Shown: one piece after another, positions 1 through 9,587 of the stretch
Numbering within the stretch: the stretch's first letter is position 1
Layout of the letters: the number at the start of each line of letters is the position of its first letter
NCBI GenBank assembly: GCA_964430565.1
Contig: CAYSFD010000052.1
Coordinates: forward strand, 1 to 64,000
DNA: 64,000 nucleotides
Reading direction: 5' to 3'
Source of the DNA: VBDM01 sp964430565
GTDB lineage: Bacteria; Pseudomonadota; Gammaproteobacteria; Burkholderiales; SG8-39
Notes under the pieces: model-generated
The model's database searches: none
What the model saw: only the letters and a program-made list of their open reading frames with translations
What the model was told of the DNA's origin: nothing
Program-made: the position numbers and the translations under genes

Positions 1-1
1 C

Positions 2-883
<882 letters not shown>

Positions 884-910
884 TCCGTTTCGCTAGCTCT
901 GAAACGCCTC

Positions 911-940
911 TTGGACAAAGATTTACGGACTGCGTAGAAT
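911..940 (+). promoter_or_regulatory. Putative sigma-70 promoter of the gltIJKL-type operon
   Basis: TTGGAC at 911-916 and TAGAAT at 935-940 are separated by 18 bases. The -10 box matches the consensus at 5 of 6 positions, the -35 box only at its TTG. Transcription would start near 947, giving a leader of about 57 bases before the binding-protein ATG at 1004. Confidence 0.45.
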
Positions 941-1003
941 CCTTTGCCTCGCATTCACGGCGGGCGGATACCTCCACCTCCGACAACACAAAAGGAGACT
1001 CAC

Positions 1004-1909
1004 ATGAGTAGAACGATGCAGTTCGTTTTTGCCGTCCTTGCTTGTTCGGCGCTCGCAGCGCCTGTCGCAGCCCAGGAAGGCACGCTCAAGAAAATCAAGG
1101 ACAGCGGTTCGATCACCATCGGCCACCGCGATGGCTCGATCCCGTTCTCCTACTACGACGACAAGCAGCAGCCCGTGGGCTACGCCGTCGACCTGTGCCT
1201 GAGGATCGTCGACGCGGTGAAGGCCGAGTTGAAGATGTCCAAGCTCGATGTCAAGTACCAACTCGTGACTTCGGCGAACCGCATCCCGCTGATGGCGAAC
1301 GGCACGATCGACCTGGAGTGCGGCTCGACCACCAACAACCTCGCGCGCCAGGAACAGGTGGGGTTCACGATCACCCACTTCGTCACCGCCAACCGCTGGA
1401 TCGCGAAGAAGTCCGCGAACATCCGCTCGCTCGCCGACCTGAAGGGCAAGACCATCGTCTCGACCGCGGGCACGACCAACATCAAGCAGATCACCGAGAT
1501 CAACGGCCAGCAAAACCTCGGTATGAATATCATCTCTGCGAACGGCCACCCCGAGGCCTTCCAGATGGTCGAGACCGGCCGCGCGGTGGCATTCGTTATG
1601 GACGACATCCTGCTCTACAGCCTCGCTTCGCAATCGCGCAGCCCCGGCGACTACGCGATTTCCCCAGCCGCGCTCTCGGTCGAGCCCTACGGCATCATGG
1701 TGCGCAAGGACGACGCCGCGTTCAAGAAGGTGGTGAACGCCGCGATGACCAACCTCTACAAGTCGGGCCAGATCAACCCGATCTACGAGAAGTGGTTCCT
1801 GAAGCCGGTGCCCCCGAAGGGAATCAACCTGAACGTGCCGATGAGCGATCAGTTCAAGAAGGTGGTCGCCAACCCGACGGATTCCGGGGATCCCAGCTCC
1901 TATAAATAG
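1004..1909 (+). CDS. gltI: Amino acid ABC transporter, periplasmic binding protein (glutamate/aspartate type)
   Basis: Solute-binding protein of family 3 (SBP_bac_3), 301 residues, expected to bind glutamate/aspartate or a similar polar amino acid in the periplasm and deliver it to the permeases encoded next. The N-terminus is a Sec signal peptide with likely cleavage after VAA (residue 23). The body starts with GTLKKIKDSGSITIGHRDGSIPFSYY-type sequence (given in parts: GTLKKIKDSG, ITIGHRDGSIPFSY), as in GltI. The ATG at 1004 is preferred over an in-frame start at 944 because AAGGAG lies just upstream and the signal peptide then begins correctly. First gene of a four-gene importer operon; a strong hairpin follows it. 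Confidence 0.93.
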   Translation: MSRTMQFVFAVLACSALAAPVAAQEGTLKKIKDSGSITIGHRDGSIPFSYYDDKQQPVGYAVDLCLRIVDAVKAELKMSKLDVKYQLVTSANRIPLMANGTIDLECGSTTNNLARQEQVGFTITHFVTANRWIAKKSANIRSLADLKGKTIVSTAGTTNIKQITEINGQQNLGMNIISANGHPEAFQMVETGRAVAFVMDDILLYSLASQSRSPGDYAISPAALSVEPYGIMVRKDDAAFKKVVNAAMTNLYKSGQINPIYEKWFLKPVPPKGINLNVPMSDQFKKVVANPTDSGDPSSYK

Positions 1910-1988
1910 TTAAAGCGGACGCGAAGCGCCGTTTTAACTGCGCGCGTTGCAACGGACTTTGGGCCGTTGAACGCGCGCTTTTCTTTTT
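1910..1988 (+). repeat. Double-hairpin intergenic element, copy 1
   Basis: Two consecutive inverted repeats: a first stem starting TTAAAGCGG (1910-1918) closed by CCGTTTTAA (1929-1937), then a second GC-rich stem (1940-1978). A second element with the same layout and the shared core TTTAACTGCGCG sits at 46334-46404. The repetition at two unrelated loci suggests a dispersed palindromic repeat family rather than two independent terminators. Confidence 0.5.
1940..1988 (+). terminator. Rho-independent terminator/attenuator between binding-protein and permease genes
   Basis: A near-perfect stem of about 15 base pairs (GCGCGCGTTgCAACGG, 1940-1955, against CCGTTGAACGCGCGC, 1964-1978) with an 8-base loop is followed by TTTTCTTTTT-like T-rich sequence. 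Partial termination here would give more binding protein than permease, a common arrangement in ABC importer operons; the functional reading is inference. Confidence 0.75.
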
Positions 1989-2001
1989 AGCGGGGTGCGG
2001 A

Positions 2002-2760
2002 TTGAACTACAACTGGCACTGGACGGTCCTGCTCGAGACTGAGCCGGGCGGGACCGGCAGCTACCTCCACTACCTCATCGTCGGACTGGGCTGGACGCTG
2101 GTCACCGCGCTGGCCGCCTGGGTGATGGCGCTTGCCATCGGCGCCTTGGTTGGCACGCTGCGCACCACGCCGATGAAGTGGGCGGTGCGCTTGGGAAACC
2201 TGTACGTCGAGATCTTCCGCAACGTGCCGCTGATCGTGCAGATGTTCCTGTGGTTCTTTGTGGTGCCGGAACTCCTGCCGCAGGCGCTCGGCGACTGGAT
2301 AAAGCAGATACCGCCGCCTTGGGGCTCGTACGTCCCGGCAGTGCTGTGCCTGGGAATCTTCACTTCGGTCCGCGTGGCCGAGCAGGTGCGCGCCGGAATC
2401 CAGTCGCTTCCCCGCGGCCAGGGCATGGCGGGTACCGCGATGGGGCTGACGCAGGCGCAGGCCTACCGTTACGTGATCCTGCCGCAGAGCTTCCGCATCA
2501 TTCTGCCGCCGCTTACATCGGAGTTCATGAACGTCATCAAGAATTCCTCGGTGGCACTGACCATCGGGCTACTCGAATTGACCGGACGAGCGCGGGCGAT
2601 GCAGGAATTCAGCTTCCGCGTGTTCGAGGCCTTTGCGACGGCGACGGTGATCTATCTCCTGACGAACCTGGTCGTCGTACTCCTGATGCGCGCCCTCGAG
2701 GAGAAGGTGCGCGTGCCGGGCCTGATCGCCGCGGGTGGCGCGCCGCAGGCGGGGCATTGA
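2002..2760 (+). CDS. gltJ: Amino acid ABC transporter permease (GltJ-like)
   Basis: Inner-membrane permease of the His/Glu/Gln family, 252 residues, forming the translocation channel with the next gene product. The start is TTG, chosen because the N-terminus MNYNWHWTVL aligns with GltJ proteins; a weak GGGG lies 8 bases upstream. Several hydrophobic segments are visible, and the cytoplasmic EAA-type loop that docks the ATPase is present as RAGIQSLPRGQGMAG around residues 132-146. Length is normal for the family. It follows the attenuator-like hairpin and precedes the second permease by 30 bases. Confidence 0.9.
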   Translation: MNYNWHWTVLLETEPGGTGSYLHYLIVGLGWTLVTALAAWVMALAIGALVGTLRTTPMKWAVRLGNLYVEIFRNVPLIVQMFLWFFVVPELLPQALGDWIKQIPPPWGSYVPAVLCLGIFTSVRVAEQVRAGIQSLPRGQGMAGTAMGLTQAQAYRYVILPQSFRIILPPLTSEFMNVIKNSSVALTIGLLELTGRARAMQEFSFRVFEAFATATVIYLLTNLVVVLLMRALEEKVRVPGLIAAGGAPQAGH

Positions 2761-2790
2761 AAATGCGACACACACGCTAGATTCAGAAAA

Positions 2791-3483
2791 ATGCTCTCGG
2801 GCTTCGATTTCGACGTCATCCAGCGCTCCTGGGGCTACCTCTTCAGGGAGGGCATGACATTTACGGTCACGCTTACGCTGCTCGCCATGACCGGCGGCAT
2901 CGTCTTCGGCACGCTGCTCGCGATGATGCGGCTCTCGAGCATCAAGCCGGTGTCGGTACTCGCAGGCGGTTACGTGAATCTGATGCGCTCGATTCCGCTG
3001 GTGCTGGTGATCTTCTGGTTCTTCTTCCTCGTGCCCTACATCGGCGCCTGGATCCTGAGGGAACCCGACCCCATCAAGGTGGGCGCATTCTGGTCCGCAC
3101 TCATCACCTTCACGATGTTCGAGGCGGCGTATTACTGTGAGATCATGCGCGCCGGCATCCAGTCGATCCCGCGCGGCCAGGTGTGGTCGGGCTACGCGCT
3201 TGGACTCAACTACTGGCAGACTATGGCGCAGATCGTTCTCCCGCAGGCTTTCCGCAACATGCTGCCGGTGCTCCTCACACAGACCATCATCCTGTTCCAG
3301 GACACCTCCCTCGTGTATGTAATCTCGGCGACCGATTTCTTGGGCGCGGCCTCCAAGATCGCCAACCGCGACTACCGGCTGGTGGAGATGTACACCTTCG
3401 TGGCGGTTGTGTACTTCGTCATCTCGTACGGGCTATCCGCATTGGTCAAGCAGCTGCAGGAGCGCGTTGCATTCGTCAAATAG
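2791..3483 (+). CDS. gltK: Amino acid ABC transporter permease (GltK-like)
   Basis: Second permease subunit, 230 residues, of the same family as the preceding gene and expected to form a heterodimer with it. It carries the EAA-type loop RAGIQSIPRGQVWSG and the typical C-terminal segment with LFQDTSLVYVIS. The ATG at 2791 follows a 30-base gap. The stop is separated from the ATPase start by only 6 bases, so translation of the two is probably coupled. Confidence 0.91.
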   Translation: MLSGFDFDVIQRSWGYLFREGMTFTVTLTLLAMTGGIVFGTLLAMMRLSSIKPVSVLAGGYVNLMRSIPLVLVIFWFFFLVPYIGAWILREPDPIKVGAFWSALITFTMFEAAYYCEIMRAGIQSIPRGQVWSGYALGLNYWQTMAQIVLPQAFRNMLPVLLTQTIILFQDTSLVYVISATDFLGAASKIANRDYRLVEMYTFVAVVYFVISYGLSALVKQLQERVAFVK

Positions 3484-3489
3484 GGTCCA

Positions 3490-4218
3490 ATGATCTCGCT
3501 CAAGAACGTCAGCAAGTGGTACGGCGGCTTCCAAGTCCTCTCCGGCTGCACGACCGAAGTTAAGAAGGGCGATGTCGTCGTCGTGTGCGGCCCTTCGGGC
3601 AGCGGCAAGTCGACGCTGATCAAGTGCGTCAACGGCCTCGAGCCTTTCCAGCAGGGCGAGATCGCCGTCGACGGCATTTCGGTCGGCGACCCGAAAACCG
3701 ACCTGCCCAAGCTTCGCTCGAAAATCGGGATGGTGTTCCAGAACTTCGAGCTCTTCCCGCATATGACGGTCACGAGCAACCTAACCCTCGCGCAGGTGAA
3801 GGTGCTCGGCCGCAGCCTCGATGAGGCGACGAGCAAGGGACTCGGTCTGCTCGAGCGCGTCGGCCTCACCGCACACAAGGACAAGTACCCCGGCCAGCTC
3901 TCGGGCGGTCAGCAGCAGCGCGTCGCGATCGCGCGTGCGCTCGCCATGGACCCGATCGCGATGCTGTTTGACGAGCCCACTTCCGCTCTCGACCCGGAGA
4001 TGATCAATGAAGTGCTCGACGTCATGGTCGCCCTCGCCAAGGAAGGCATGACCATGATGGTGGTCACCCACGAGATGGGCTTCGCGCGCAAGGTCGCGCA
4101 CCGCGTCATCTTCATGGACCGCGGGGAAATCGTCGAGGACGCCGCAAAAGACGACTTTTTCGGCAAGCCGCGCTCGGAGCGCGCGCAGCAGTTCCTTTCG
4201 AAGATCCTGCATCACTGA
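3490..4218 (+). CDS. gltL: Amino acid ABC transporter ATP-binding protein (GltL-like)
   Basis: Cytoplasmic ATPase that powers the importer, 242 residues, the usual size. Walker A is GPSGSGKS at residues 34-41, the Q-loop glutamine lies in MVFQN (residue 84), the signature is LSGGQQQR from residue 137, and Walker B is IAMLFDEPTSALD from residue 156; the switch histidine is in VVTHEMGF. It closes the four-gene operon; a palindromic repeat that can act as a terminator follows directly after the stop. Confidence 0.94.
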   Translation: MISLKNVSKWYGGFQVLSGCTTEVKKGDVVVVCGPSGSGKSTLIKCVNGLEPFQQGEIAVDGISVGDPKTDLPKLRSKIGMVFQNFELFPHMTVTSNLTLAQVKVLGRSLDEATSKGLGLLERVGLTAHKDKYPGQLSGGQQQRVAIARALAMDPIAMLFDEPTSALDPEMINEVLDVMVALAKEGMTMMVVTHEMGFARKVAHRVIFMDRGEIVEDAAKDDFFGKPRSERAQQFLSKILHH

Positions 4219-4280
4219 CCCTCAACCCAGCCCTCTCCCGTCTGTGGGAGAGGGAGGCGAGCGTAGCGAGCGCGTGAGGG
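4219..4280. repeat. Palindromic intergenic repeat (CCCTCTCCC type), possible terminator
   Basis: The core is a perfect hairpin, CCCTCTCCC (4231-4239) against GGGAGAGGG (4246-4254) with a 6-base loop, nested in an outer CCCTCA (4219-4224)/TGAGGG (4275-4280) pairing, with a second small palindrome GCGAGCGTAGCGAGCGC between. Similar GC-rich hairpins are widespread after operons in beta- and gammaproteobacteria (established knowledge). It lacks a T-tract. Confidence 0.6.
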
Positions 4281-4344
4281 AAAGGCTGCAGCGCCGCGCT
4301 ACACTTGCCTCTTTTCTAACACGGACTTCTAACACGGACTGAAC

Positions 4345-7302
4345 ATGCCGAACCGAAACGTAAAGCTCCTCTTTGCCCTGTTCGCCTTGTCGGGCTTCAC
4401 CGGCCTGATCTATGAGTCGATCTGGTCGCACTACCTGAAACTCTTCCTGGGCGCGGCGGCGTTTGCGCAGTCGTTCGTGCTCGCCGCTTTCATGGGCGGC
4501 CTGGCGCTCGGGGCGTGGCTTGCCAGTCGCTGGAGCTCCCGTCTGAAGAACCTGCTCGCCGCCTACGGCTGGATCGAAGCGGCGATCGGCGTGGCGGCGC
4601 TGATATTTCACGAGGCATTCGTACTGCTGACGCAGCTCTCGCTCGACTACGCGCTTCCGGCGCTCGGCTCACCCGCGGCAGTGGAACTCTACAAATACAC
4701 GCTTTGCGCCGTGCTGATCGTGCCGCAGACCGTCCTGCTCGGCATGACCTTCCCGCTTCTCTCGGGCGCGGTGATCCGCCGCGGACCCGAAGCGAGCGGC
4801 CATCATCTGGCGATGCTCTACTTCACCAACTCGATCGGCGCTGCCGCAGGCGCCCTGGCTGCCGCGTTCCTGCTGCTCGGCTGGCTCGGCATGCCGGGCA
4901 CGATGCGGTTCGCGGGATTGCTCAATCTCGCACTTGCGGCCGTGGTGCTCGTCATTGCACGGCGCGGCGAGCCCGCGCCCCTCGTCGCGGCGCCTTTCGG
5001 GGACGCCGCGCTCTCCAGCAACTATATGGTCCGGCTTTTCCTTGCCGGCGCTTTCGTCACCGGCCTCGCTTCATTCATCTACGAGATCGTCTGGATCAGA
5101 ATGCTGTCGCTGGTGCTGGGCTCGTCGTTCCATGCGTTCGAGCTGATGCTCTCGGCTTTTATCACCGGGCTCGCCCTCGGCGGATTCTGGATCCGCCGTC
5201 GCATCGACCAACTCGCCGACCCGGTGCGCTTCGCCGGCCTGGTGCAGGTTCTAATGGGACTCGCCGCGCTCGCCACGGTCTTCGTCTATCACTGGACGTT
5301 CGACTGGATGGCCTGGGCGCTCGGCGTGCTCCAGCGCAGCGAGAGCGCCTATCCGCTGTACAACCTTTTCAGCCACGCGCTCGCTTTCGCGGTCATGCTG
5401 CCGGCGACTTTTCTCGCGGGAATGACGCTGCCGCTTTTCACGCACGTGCTGCTGCGCGGCGGCCGCGGGGAGCGCGCAATTGGCCAGATCTACGCTGCGA
5501 ATACCCTCGGCGCCATCGCCGGGGTGCTCCTCGCCGTCCACCTTCTGATGCCCGAGGCCGGACTGAAGCTCACCCTGGTTCTCGGAGCGGCGGCGGACAT
5601 ACTGCTCGGCGCGTGGCTGCTGCGCCGCTCGATGGAAGCGTTTCGGCGCATCTACGCCTTCGCCGCGGTGATCCTCGGCATGCTTGCGGCGACGGCGACG
5701 GCGCGCGCCGACATTCTGGAACCCGAGCGCCTCTCTTCCGGGGTCTTCCGCTATGGCCAGGCACTGCCTGATTTCGGCCAAGTGTTCTATTACAGCGAGG
5801 GCAAGACCGCTTCGGTAGCGGTACGCGGCCATCGGAGTACCCGCGTTGTGACGATCATCACCAACGGCAAGCCTGATGCAGGCATTCGCCTCGACCCGGA
5901 TCAATCGCCCACCGAGGACGAATTCACCATGACTCTGGTCGCGGCGTTGCCGCTGCTCATGAAGCCCGACGCGAAGACCTTCGCCAACATCGGCTGGGGT
6001 TCCGGCCTCACCGCGGAAGTCGTGCTGTCACACACCGGCCCAGAGGTGATCGATAGCATCGAGATCGAGCCGGCGATGGTGTCCGGGGCGCGTGCTTTCT
6101 TCCCGCGTGTCGACCGGCCCTACCGCGACCCGCGGAGCAATGTGTACTTCGAGGACGCCAAGAGCTATTTCGCGCGCCACAAGAAGCGCTACGACGTCAT
6201 CATGTCCGAGCCTTCCAATCCCTGGGTCAACGGCGTGGCGGGTCTCTTCACTACCGAATTCTATCGGGACACGAAGCGCTATCTCGCCCCGGGCGGCCTG
6301 TTCGTGCAATGGCTGCAAGTCTATGAGTTCAACGACCGCCTTCTCGGCTCTATTTTCGCGGCGCTCAGCGAAAACTTCGCCGACTACGAAGTCTTCGAGT
6401 CGAATCCCGGAGATCTCATGGTGGTCGCAGTCGCCGAAGGCCGGGTGCCGCGTCTGGGCCCTCTGCCCGAAAAAGAAGGCGCGTTTCTGGAGCAACTCGA
6501 CCGCATGGGCGTCAAGCGGCTGGAGGAAATATCCGTGCGCAGCCTCGGCACGAAAAAACAGATCGAACCGTTGTTTGCCCCGCTCGGCCCCCCGGTCAAT
6601 TCGGATTTCCATCCGTTCGTGCAGCTCGAAGCCCCACGAACACGCTTCCAGGGAACCACCGCCCGGGCCCTTCTCGGTCTTGCCATGGCGCCGCTCCCGA
6701 TTTTCGAGATGACCGGCGGCGCGCTTCCGGCGTACTTGAAAGAACCGGCCCCGGAATACGTGATCTCGCTTCGCCTTCGGGTCCAGTCGGCGGCCGTGGA
6801 GATTGCGCGCGTTCTTACGGATTCCAAGGCCGATCCCCTGCAATCGAGCGAAGCGGCGGCGCTCCCGGTCCTCCTCGCGCTGAAGCACCCCGCCGCGCTG
6901 TGCGCAGACGCGCCATCGAAGGCGGCCCTCGATCAGCTGCGCAATGCCGCTGAAATCACGCTTGGGAATCTCGCTCTGGAGCAGCGTCGCGCACTCTGGA
7001 TCGACCGCAAGTGGCTCGGCTGCACGCCCCGATCGTCTCACGTCCGCGATAGGCTTGAGGTGTATGCCGCCATCGCCGCGCGCGACGCCCCAGCGATGCT
7101 CAAGCGCGCGAGCGCGCTCCTTGCGGGGCCGGCCAGGGGAGGGGACGACTGGGGCCGCTACCTGCTCAACACCGCCATGCTCGGGGCGCACGCCGCCGGC
7201 AAGCACGAGGAAGCGCAGCGACTCTGGAAGAGCTACGGGGGCCTGCTTTACCCGACAGGAGAAGTTCCTCCGTACGTGATATACCTCGCCAATCTGCGCT
7301 GA
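4345..7302 (+). CDS. Large membrane protein with C-terminal spermidine-synthase-like methyltransferase-fold domain
   Basis: A 985-residue fused protein. The N-terminal half holds two hydrophobic blocks with many membrane helices (about residues 1-205 and 225-455), each beginning with a similar G-[FL]-x-G-L/S-x-x-YE motif (SGFTGLIYESIW and TGLASFIYEIVWIR), which suggests an internal duplication. Residues about 465-760 form a polyamine-synthase-type Rossmann domain: NIGWGSGLTAE, the acidic end-of-strand IEIEPAM, then VIMSEPSNPWVNG and FTTEFYRDTKRYLAPGG. The last 220 residues are a helical tail without a recognised domain. Members of this family are annotated as fused MFS/spermidine synthases; true aminopropyltransferase activity is unproven. 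It stands alone, behind the glt operon and convergent with the next gene. Confidence 0.8.
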   Translation: MPNRNVKLLFALFALSGFTGLIYESIWSHYLKLFLGAAAFAQSFVLAAFMGGLALGAWLASRWSSRLKNLLAAYGWIEAAIGVAALIFHEAFVLLTQLSLDYALPALGSPAAVELYKYTLCAVLIVPQTVLLGMTFPLLSGAVIRRGPEASGHHLAMLYFTNSIGAAAGALAAAFLLLGWLGMPGTMRFAGLLNLALAAVVLVIARRGEPAPLVAAPFGDAALSSNYMVRLFLAGAFVTGLASFIYEIVWIRMLSLVLGSSFHAFELMLSAFITGLALGGFWIRRRIDQLADPVRFAGLVQVLMGLAALATVFVYHWTFDWMAWALGVLQRSESAYPLYNLFSHALAFAVMLPATFLAGMTLPLFTHVLLRGGRGERAIGQIYAANTLGAIAGVLLAVHLLMPEAGLKLTLVLGAAADILLGAWLLRRSMEAFRRIYAFAAVILGMLAATATARADILEPERLSSGVFRYGQALPDFGQVFYYSEGKTASVAVRGHRSTRVVTIITNGKPDAGIRLDPDQSPTEDEFTMTLVAALPLLMKPDAKTFANIGWGSGLTAEVVLSHTGPEVIDSIEIEPAMVSGARAFFPRVDRPYRDPRSNVYFEDAKSYFARHKKRYDVIMSEPSNPWVNGVAGLFTTEFYRDTKRYLAPGGLFVQWLQVYEFNDRLLGSIFAALSENFADYEVFESNPGDLMVVAVAEGRVPRLGPLPEKEGAFLEQLDRMGVKRLEEISVRSLGTKKQIEPLFAPLGPPVNSDFHPFVQLEAPRTRFQGTTARALLGLAMAPLPIFEMTGGALPAYLKEPAPEYVISLRLRVQSAAVEIARVLTDSKADPLQSSEAAALPVLLALKHPAALCADAPSKAALDQLRNAAEITLGNLALEQRRALWIDRKWLGCTPRSSHVRDRLEVYAAIAARDAPAMLKRASALLAGPARGGDDWGRYLLNTAMLGAHAAGKHEEAQRLWKSYGGLLYPTGEVPPYVIYLANLR

Positions 7303-7320
7303 CCCGCGTCGGCAGCGCGC

Positions 7321-9009
7321 TCAAGCTTTGAGCGAACGGGCGCGGATTGCGTCCAGAGTCGTGGAAGTGGTGATGGCCTGAGGATCGATCCGGACCTCGA
7401 TCAGCGCGGGCCTGCCCGCCGCCTCGGCCGCCTCCAGCGCGCGCTCGAACGCCGGCGCGAACTGCGCGGTTTCCTCGACGGTTTCTCCATGAGCGCCGTA
7501 GGCGCGCGCGAGCGCGACGAAATCCGGGTTCACAAGCGACGTGCCGTAGACTCGCGCGGGGTAGTCGCGCTCCTGGTGCATGCGGATCGTGCCGTACATG
7601 CCGTTGTTGACGACGACGAATACGATCGGCAGCTTGTACTGCACCGCGGTGGCGAGTTCCTGCCCGTTCATGAGAAAGTCGCCGTCGCCGTTGATCGAGA
7701 CGACCATGCGGCCCGGATGCGCTACTTTGGCGGCGACGCCCGCCGGAACGCCGTAGCCCATCGAGCCGTTGGTGGGCGCGACCTGCGTGCGCAGTCCAGG
7801 ATAACGATAGAAGCGCGATATCCATCCTGCGAAATTTCCCGCGCCGTTCGCGACGATCGCATCCTCAGGCAGGCGCTCGCGCAGCCAGGCGACGAGCTCG
7901 GCGAGCTGCACCTTGCCGGGATTCGCCGTGGGCCGGGTCCACTCCAGATAATCGGCGCGGGCCTGCTCGCGCGAGGATTTCCAGGCGCCACCGTCCAGCT
8001 TCATTCCCTTGAGCGCAGCGGCGATCTGCGGCATGCCCGAGTTGATCAAGAGCTCGCCTTGATAGACGCGGCCCAGCTCCTCGGCGCCGGCGTGCACGTG
8101 CACGAGCTTTTGCTTGGGCCGTGGCGGCTCGACCAGCGTGTAAGCGCCCGTGGTCATCTCGCCCAGGCGCGCGCCGATCACGAGCAGGACATCGGCGCTG
8201 CGCACGCGCTCGGCGAGCTTCGGGTTGATGCCGATGCCGACGTCGCCGACATAGTGGTCGTGGCGGTTGTCGAACAGGTCCTGGAAGCGAAACGCGCAGG
8301 CGATGGGGAGACCGCTATCCTCGGCGAACACCTGCAAGTCGCGGCAGGCTTGCGGGCCCCACACCGCGCCCCCCAGAATCACCAGCGGCCGCTTCGCCTG
8401 CGCCAGCAGTCCACGGAGTTTCTCCAGGTCGGCGGCTGAAGGGCTCGCCTGAATCACCTGATAGGGCGCGACGTCGGCTACGCTTGCCGTCTGCGTCAGC
8501 ATGTCTTCGGGGAGCGCGAGCACCACCGGACCCGGCCGCCCCGACATGGCGAGGTGAAAGGCATGGCTCACGTACTCGTGCATCCGGGCGGCGCGATCGA
8601 TCTGCGCGACCCACTTCACCATTGGCCCGAACATGAGCCGGTAATCGATTTCCTGAAACGACTCGCGGTCGGCAAACTCGCCCGGCACCTGGCCGATGAA
8701 GAGGATCATCGGAGTGGAGTCCTGCTGCGCGGTGTGAACGCCGATAGAGGCGTTGGTCGCACCGGGCCCGCGGGTGACAAAGCAGATCCCGGGGCGCCCG
8801 GTGATCTTCGCCCACGCCTCGGCCATGTAAGCCGCGCCGCCGTCCTGGCGGGCGACGATCAGGCGGATCGCGTCGCGTGCGTCGTACAGTGCGTCGAGCA
8901 CCGCGAGATAGCTCTCGCCCGGCACGCAGAACGCGGTATCGACGCCGTGAATCTTGAGCGCATCGACGAGGATCTGCGCCGCGGTCCTGGTTGTGGCGGT
9001 GCCAGACAT
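7321..9009 (-). CDS. Thiamine diphosphate-dependent enzyme, acetolactate synthase large-subunit-like
   Basis: ThDP enzyme of the acetohydroxyacid synthase/pyruvate oxidase superfamily, 562 residues. The N-terminal domain has the cofactor-activating glutamate in CVPGES (residue 32); the C-terminal domain has the ThDP-Mg motif starting NGDGDFLMNGQEL and ending VVVNNGMYG. The start at 9009 (MSGTATTRTAAQ) is preferred over an extension to 9084 because the domain begins immediately after it. There is no ilvN regulatory subunit or branched-chain context nearby, so a biosynthetic role is doubtful; members of this subgroup are often catabolic decarboxylases or lyases. Convergent with the previous gene and divergent from the next. 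Confidence 0.85.
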   Translation of the reverse strand: MSGTATTRTAAQILVDALKIHGVDTAFCVPGESYLAVLDALYDARDAIRLIVARQDGGAAYMAEAWAKITGRPGICFVTRGPGATNASIGVHTAQQDSTPMILFIGQVPGEFADRESFQEIDYRLMFGPMVKWVAQIDRAARMHEYVSHAFHLAMSGRPGPVVLALPEDMLTQTASVADVAPYQVIQASPSAADLEKLRGLLAQAKRPLVILGGAVWGPQACRDLQVFAEDSGLPIACAFRFQDLFDNRHDHYVGDVGIGINPKLAERVRSADVLLVIGARLGEMTTGAYTLVEPPRPKQKLVHVHAGAEELGRVYQGELLINSGMPQIAAALKGMKLDGGAWKSSREQARADYLEWTRPTANPGKVQLAELVAWLRERLPEDAIVANGAGNFAGWISRFYRYPGLRTQVAPTNGSMGYGVPAGVAAKVAHPGRMVVSINGDGDFLMNGQELATAVQYKLPIVFVVVNNGMYGTIRMHQERDYPARVYGTSLVNPDFVALARAYGAHGETVEETAQFAPAFERALEAAEAAGRPALIEVRIDPQAITTSTTLDAIRARSLKA

Positions 9010-9036
9010 GCTGGAGTGGTCTGCCGAAAGGCTGCA

Positions 9037-9079
9037 ACTATACCGCAGCGATGCGGCGCGGGGGCCGATTGGATAGAAT
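9037..9079. promoter_or_regulatory. Possible divergent promoter region
   Basis: Two -10-like boxes face away from each other in the 89-base gap: TATAGT read on the minus strand (9037-9042) for the ThDP enzyme gene, and TAGAAT on the plus strand (9074-9079) for the CoA-binding-protein gene. Neither has a convincing -35 box. The plus-strand transcript would have a leader of only about 13 bases. Confidence 0.3.
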
Positions 9080-9098
9080 CGCATTGGACCCCACCACC

Positions 9099-9572
9099 AT
9101 GATCGACGATATCCCCGGGCTGCGCCGCATTCTGAAGACCAGTCACGTCATCGCCGTGGTCGGCCTCTCGGGCGACTGGTTCCGGCCGAGCTACTTCGCG
9201 GCGAAATACATGCTCGAGCACGGCTACACGGTGATCCCCGTGAATCCGTCCAAATCCGAGATTCTCGGCCAGAAATGCTACGGATCGCTGCGCGATATTC
9301 CAGAGAAGGTGGACATCGTCGACTGCTTCAGGAAGACCGAGGAGATCATGCCGATCGCCGAGGACGCGATCGCGATCGGCGCGAAGGTGCTGTGGCAGCA
9401 GCTCGGTGTGAAGAACCTCGAGGCGGCGAAGAAGGCCGAGGCCGCGGGACTCGACCCGATCATGGATCGCTGCATCAAGATCGAGCACGCGAGGCTGTTC
9501 GGGGGCTTGAATTGGTGCGGCGTGAACACGAAAGTCATTTCCGCAAAACGCCCGCAATGGCTGCCTTATTGA
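9099..9572 (+). CDS. CoA-binding domain protein (YccU-like)
   Basis: Single-domain Rossmann-fold protein of 157 residues, family CoA_binding_2, related to the CoA-binding domain of succinyl-CoA synthetase. The nucleotide-binding region IAVVGLSGDWFRPSY and VIPVNPSKSEILG are typical, as is the C-terminal GLDPIMDRCIKIEHARL. The ATG at 9099 gives the normal N-terminus; the frame is open further upstream but that part has no family similarity. It leads a forward run whose next members are an FNT channel (15 bases away) and O-acetylhomoserine sulfhydrylase, an association that hints at a role in sulfur or CoA-thioester metabolism. Exact function is unknown. Confidence 0.88.
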   Translation: MIDDIPGLRRILKTSHVIAVVGLSGDWFRPSYFAAKYMLEHGYTVIPVNPSKSEILGQKCYGSLRDIPEKVDIVDCFRKTEEIMPIAEDAIAIGAKVLWQQLGVKNLEAAKKAEAAGLDPIMDRCIKIEHARLFGGLNWCGVNTKVISAKRPQWLPY

Positions 9573-9587
9573 CCGAGACCAGCAGAA

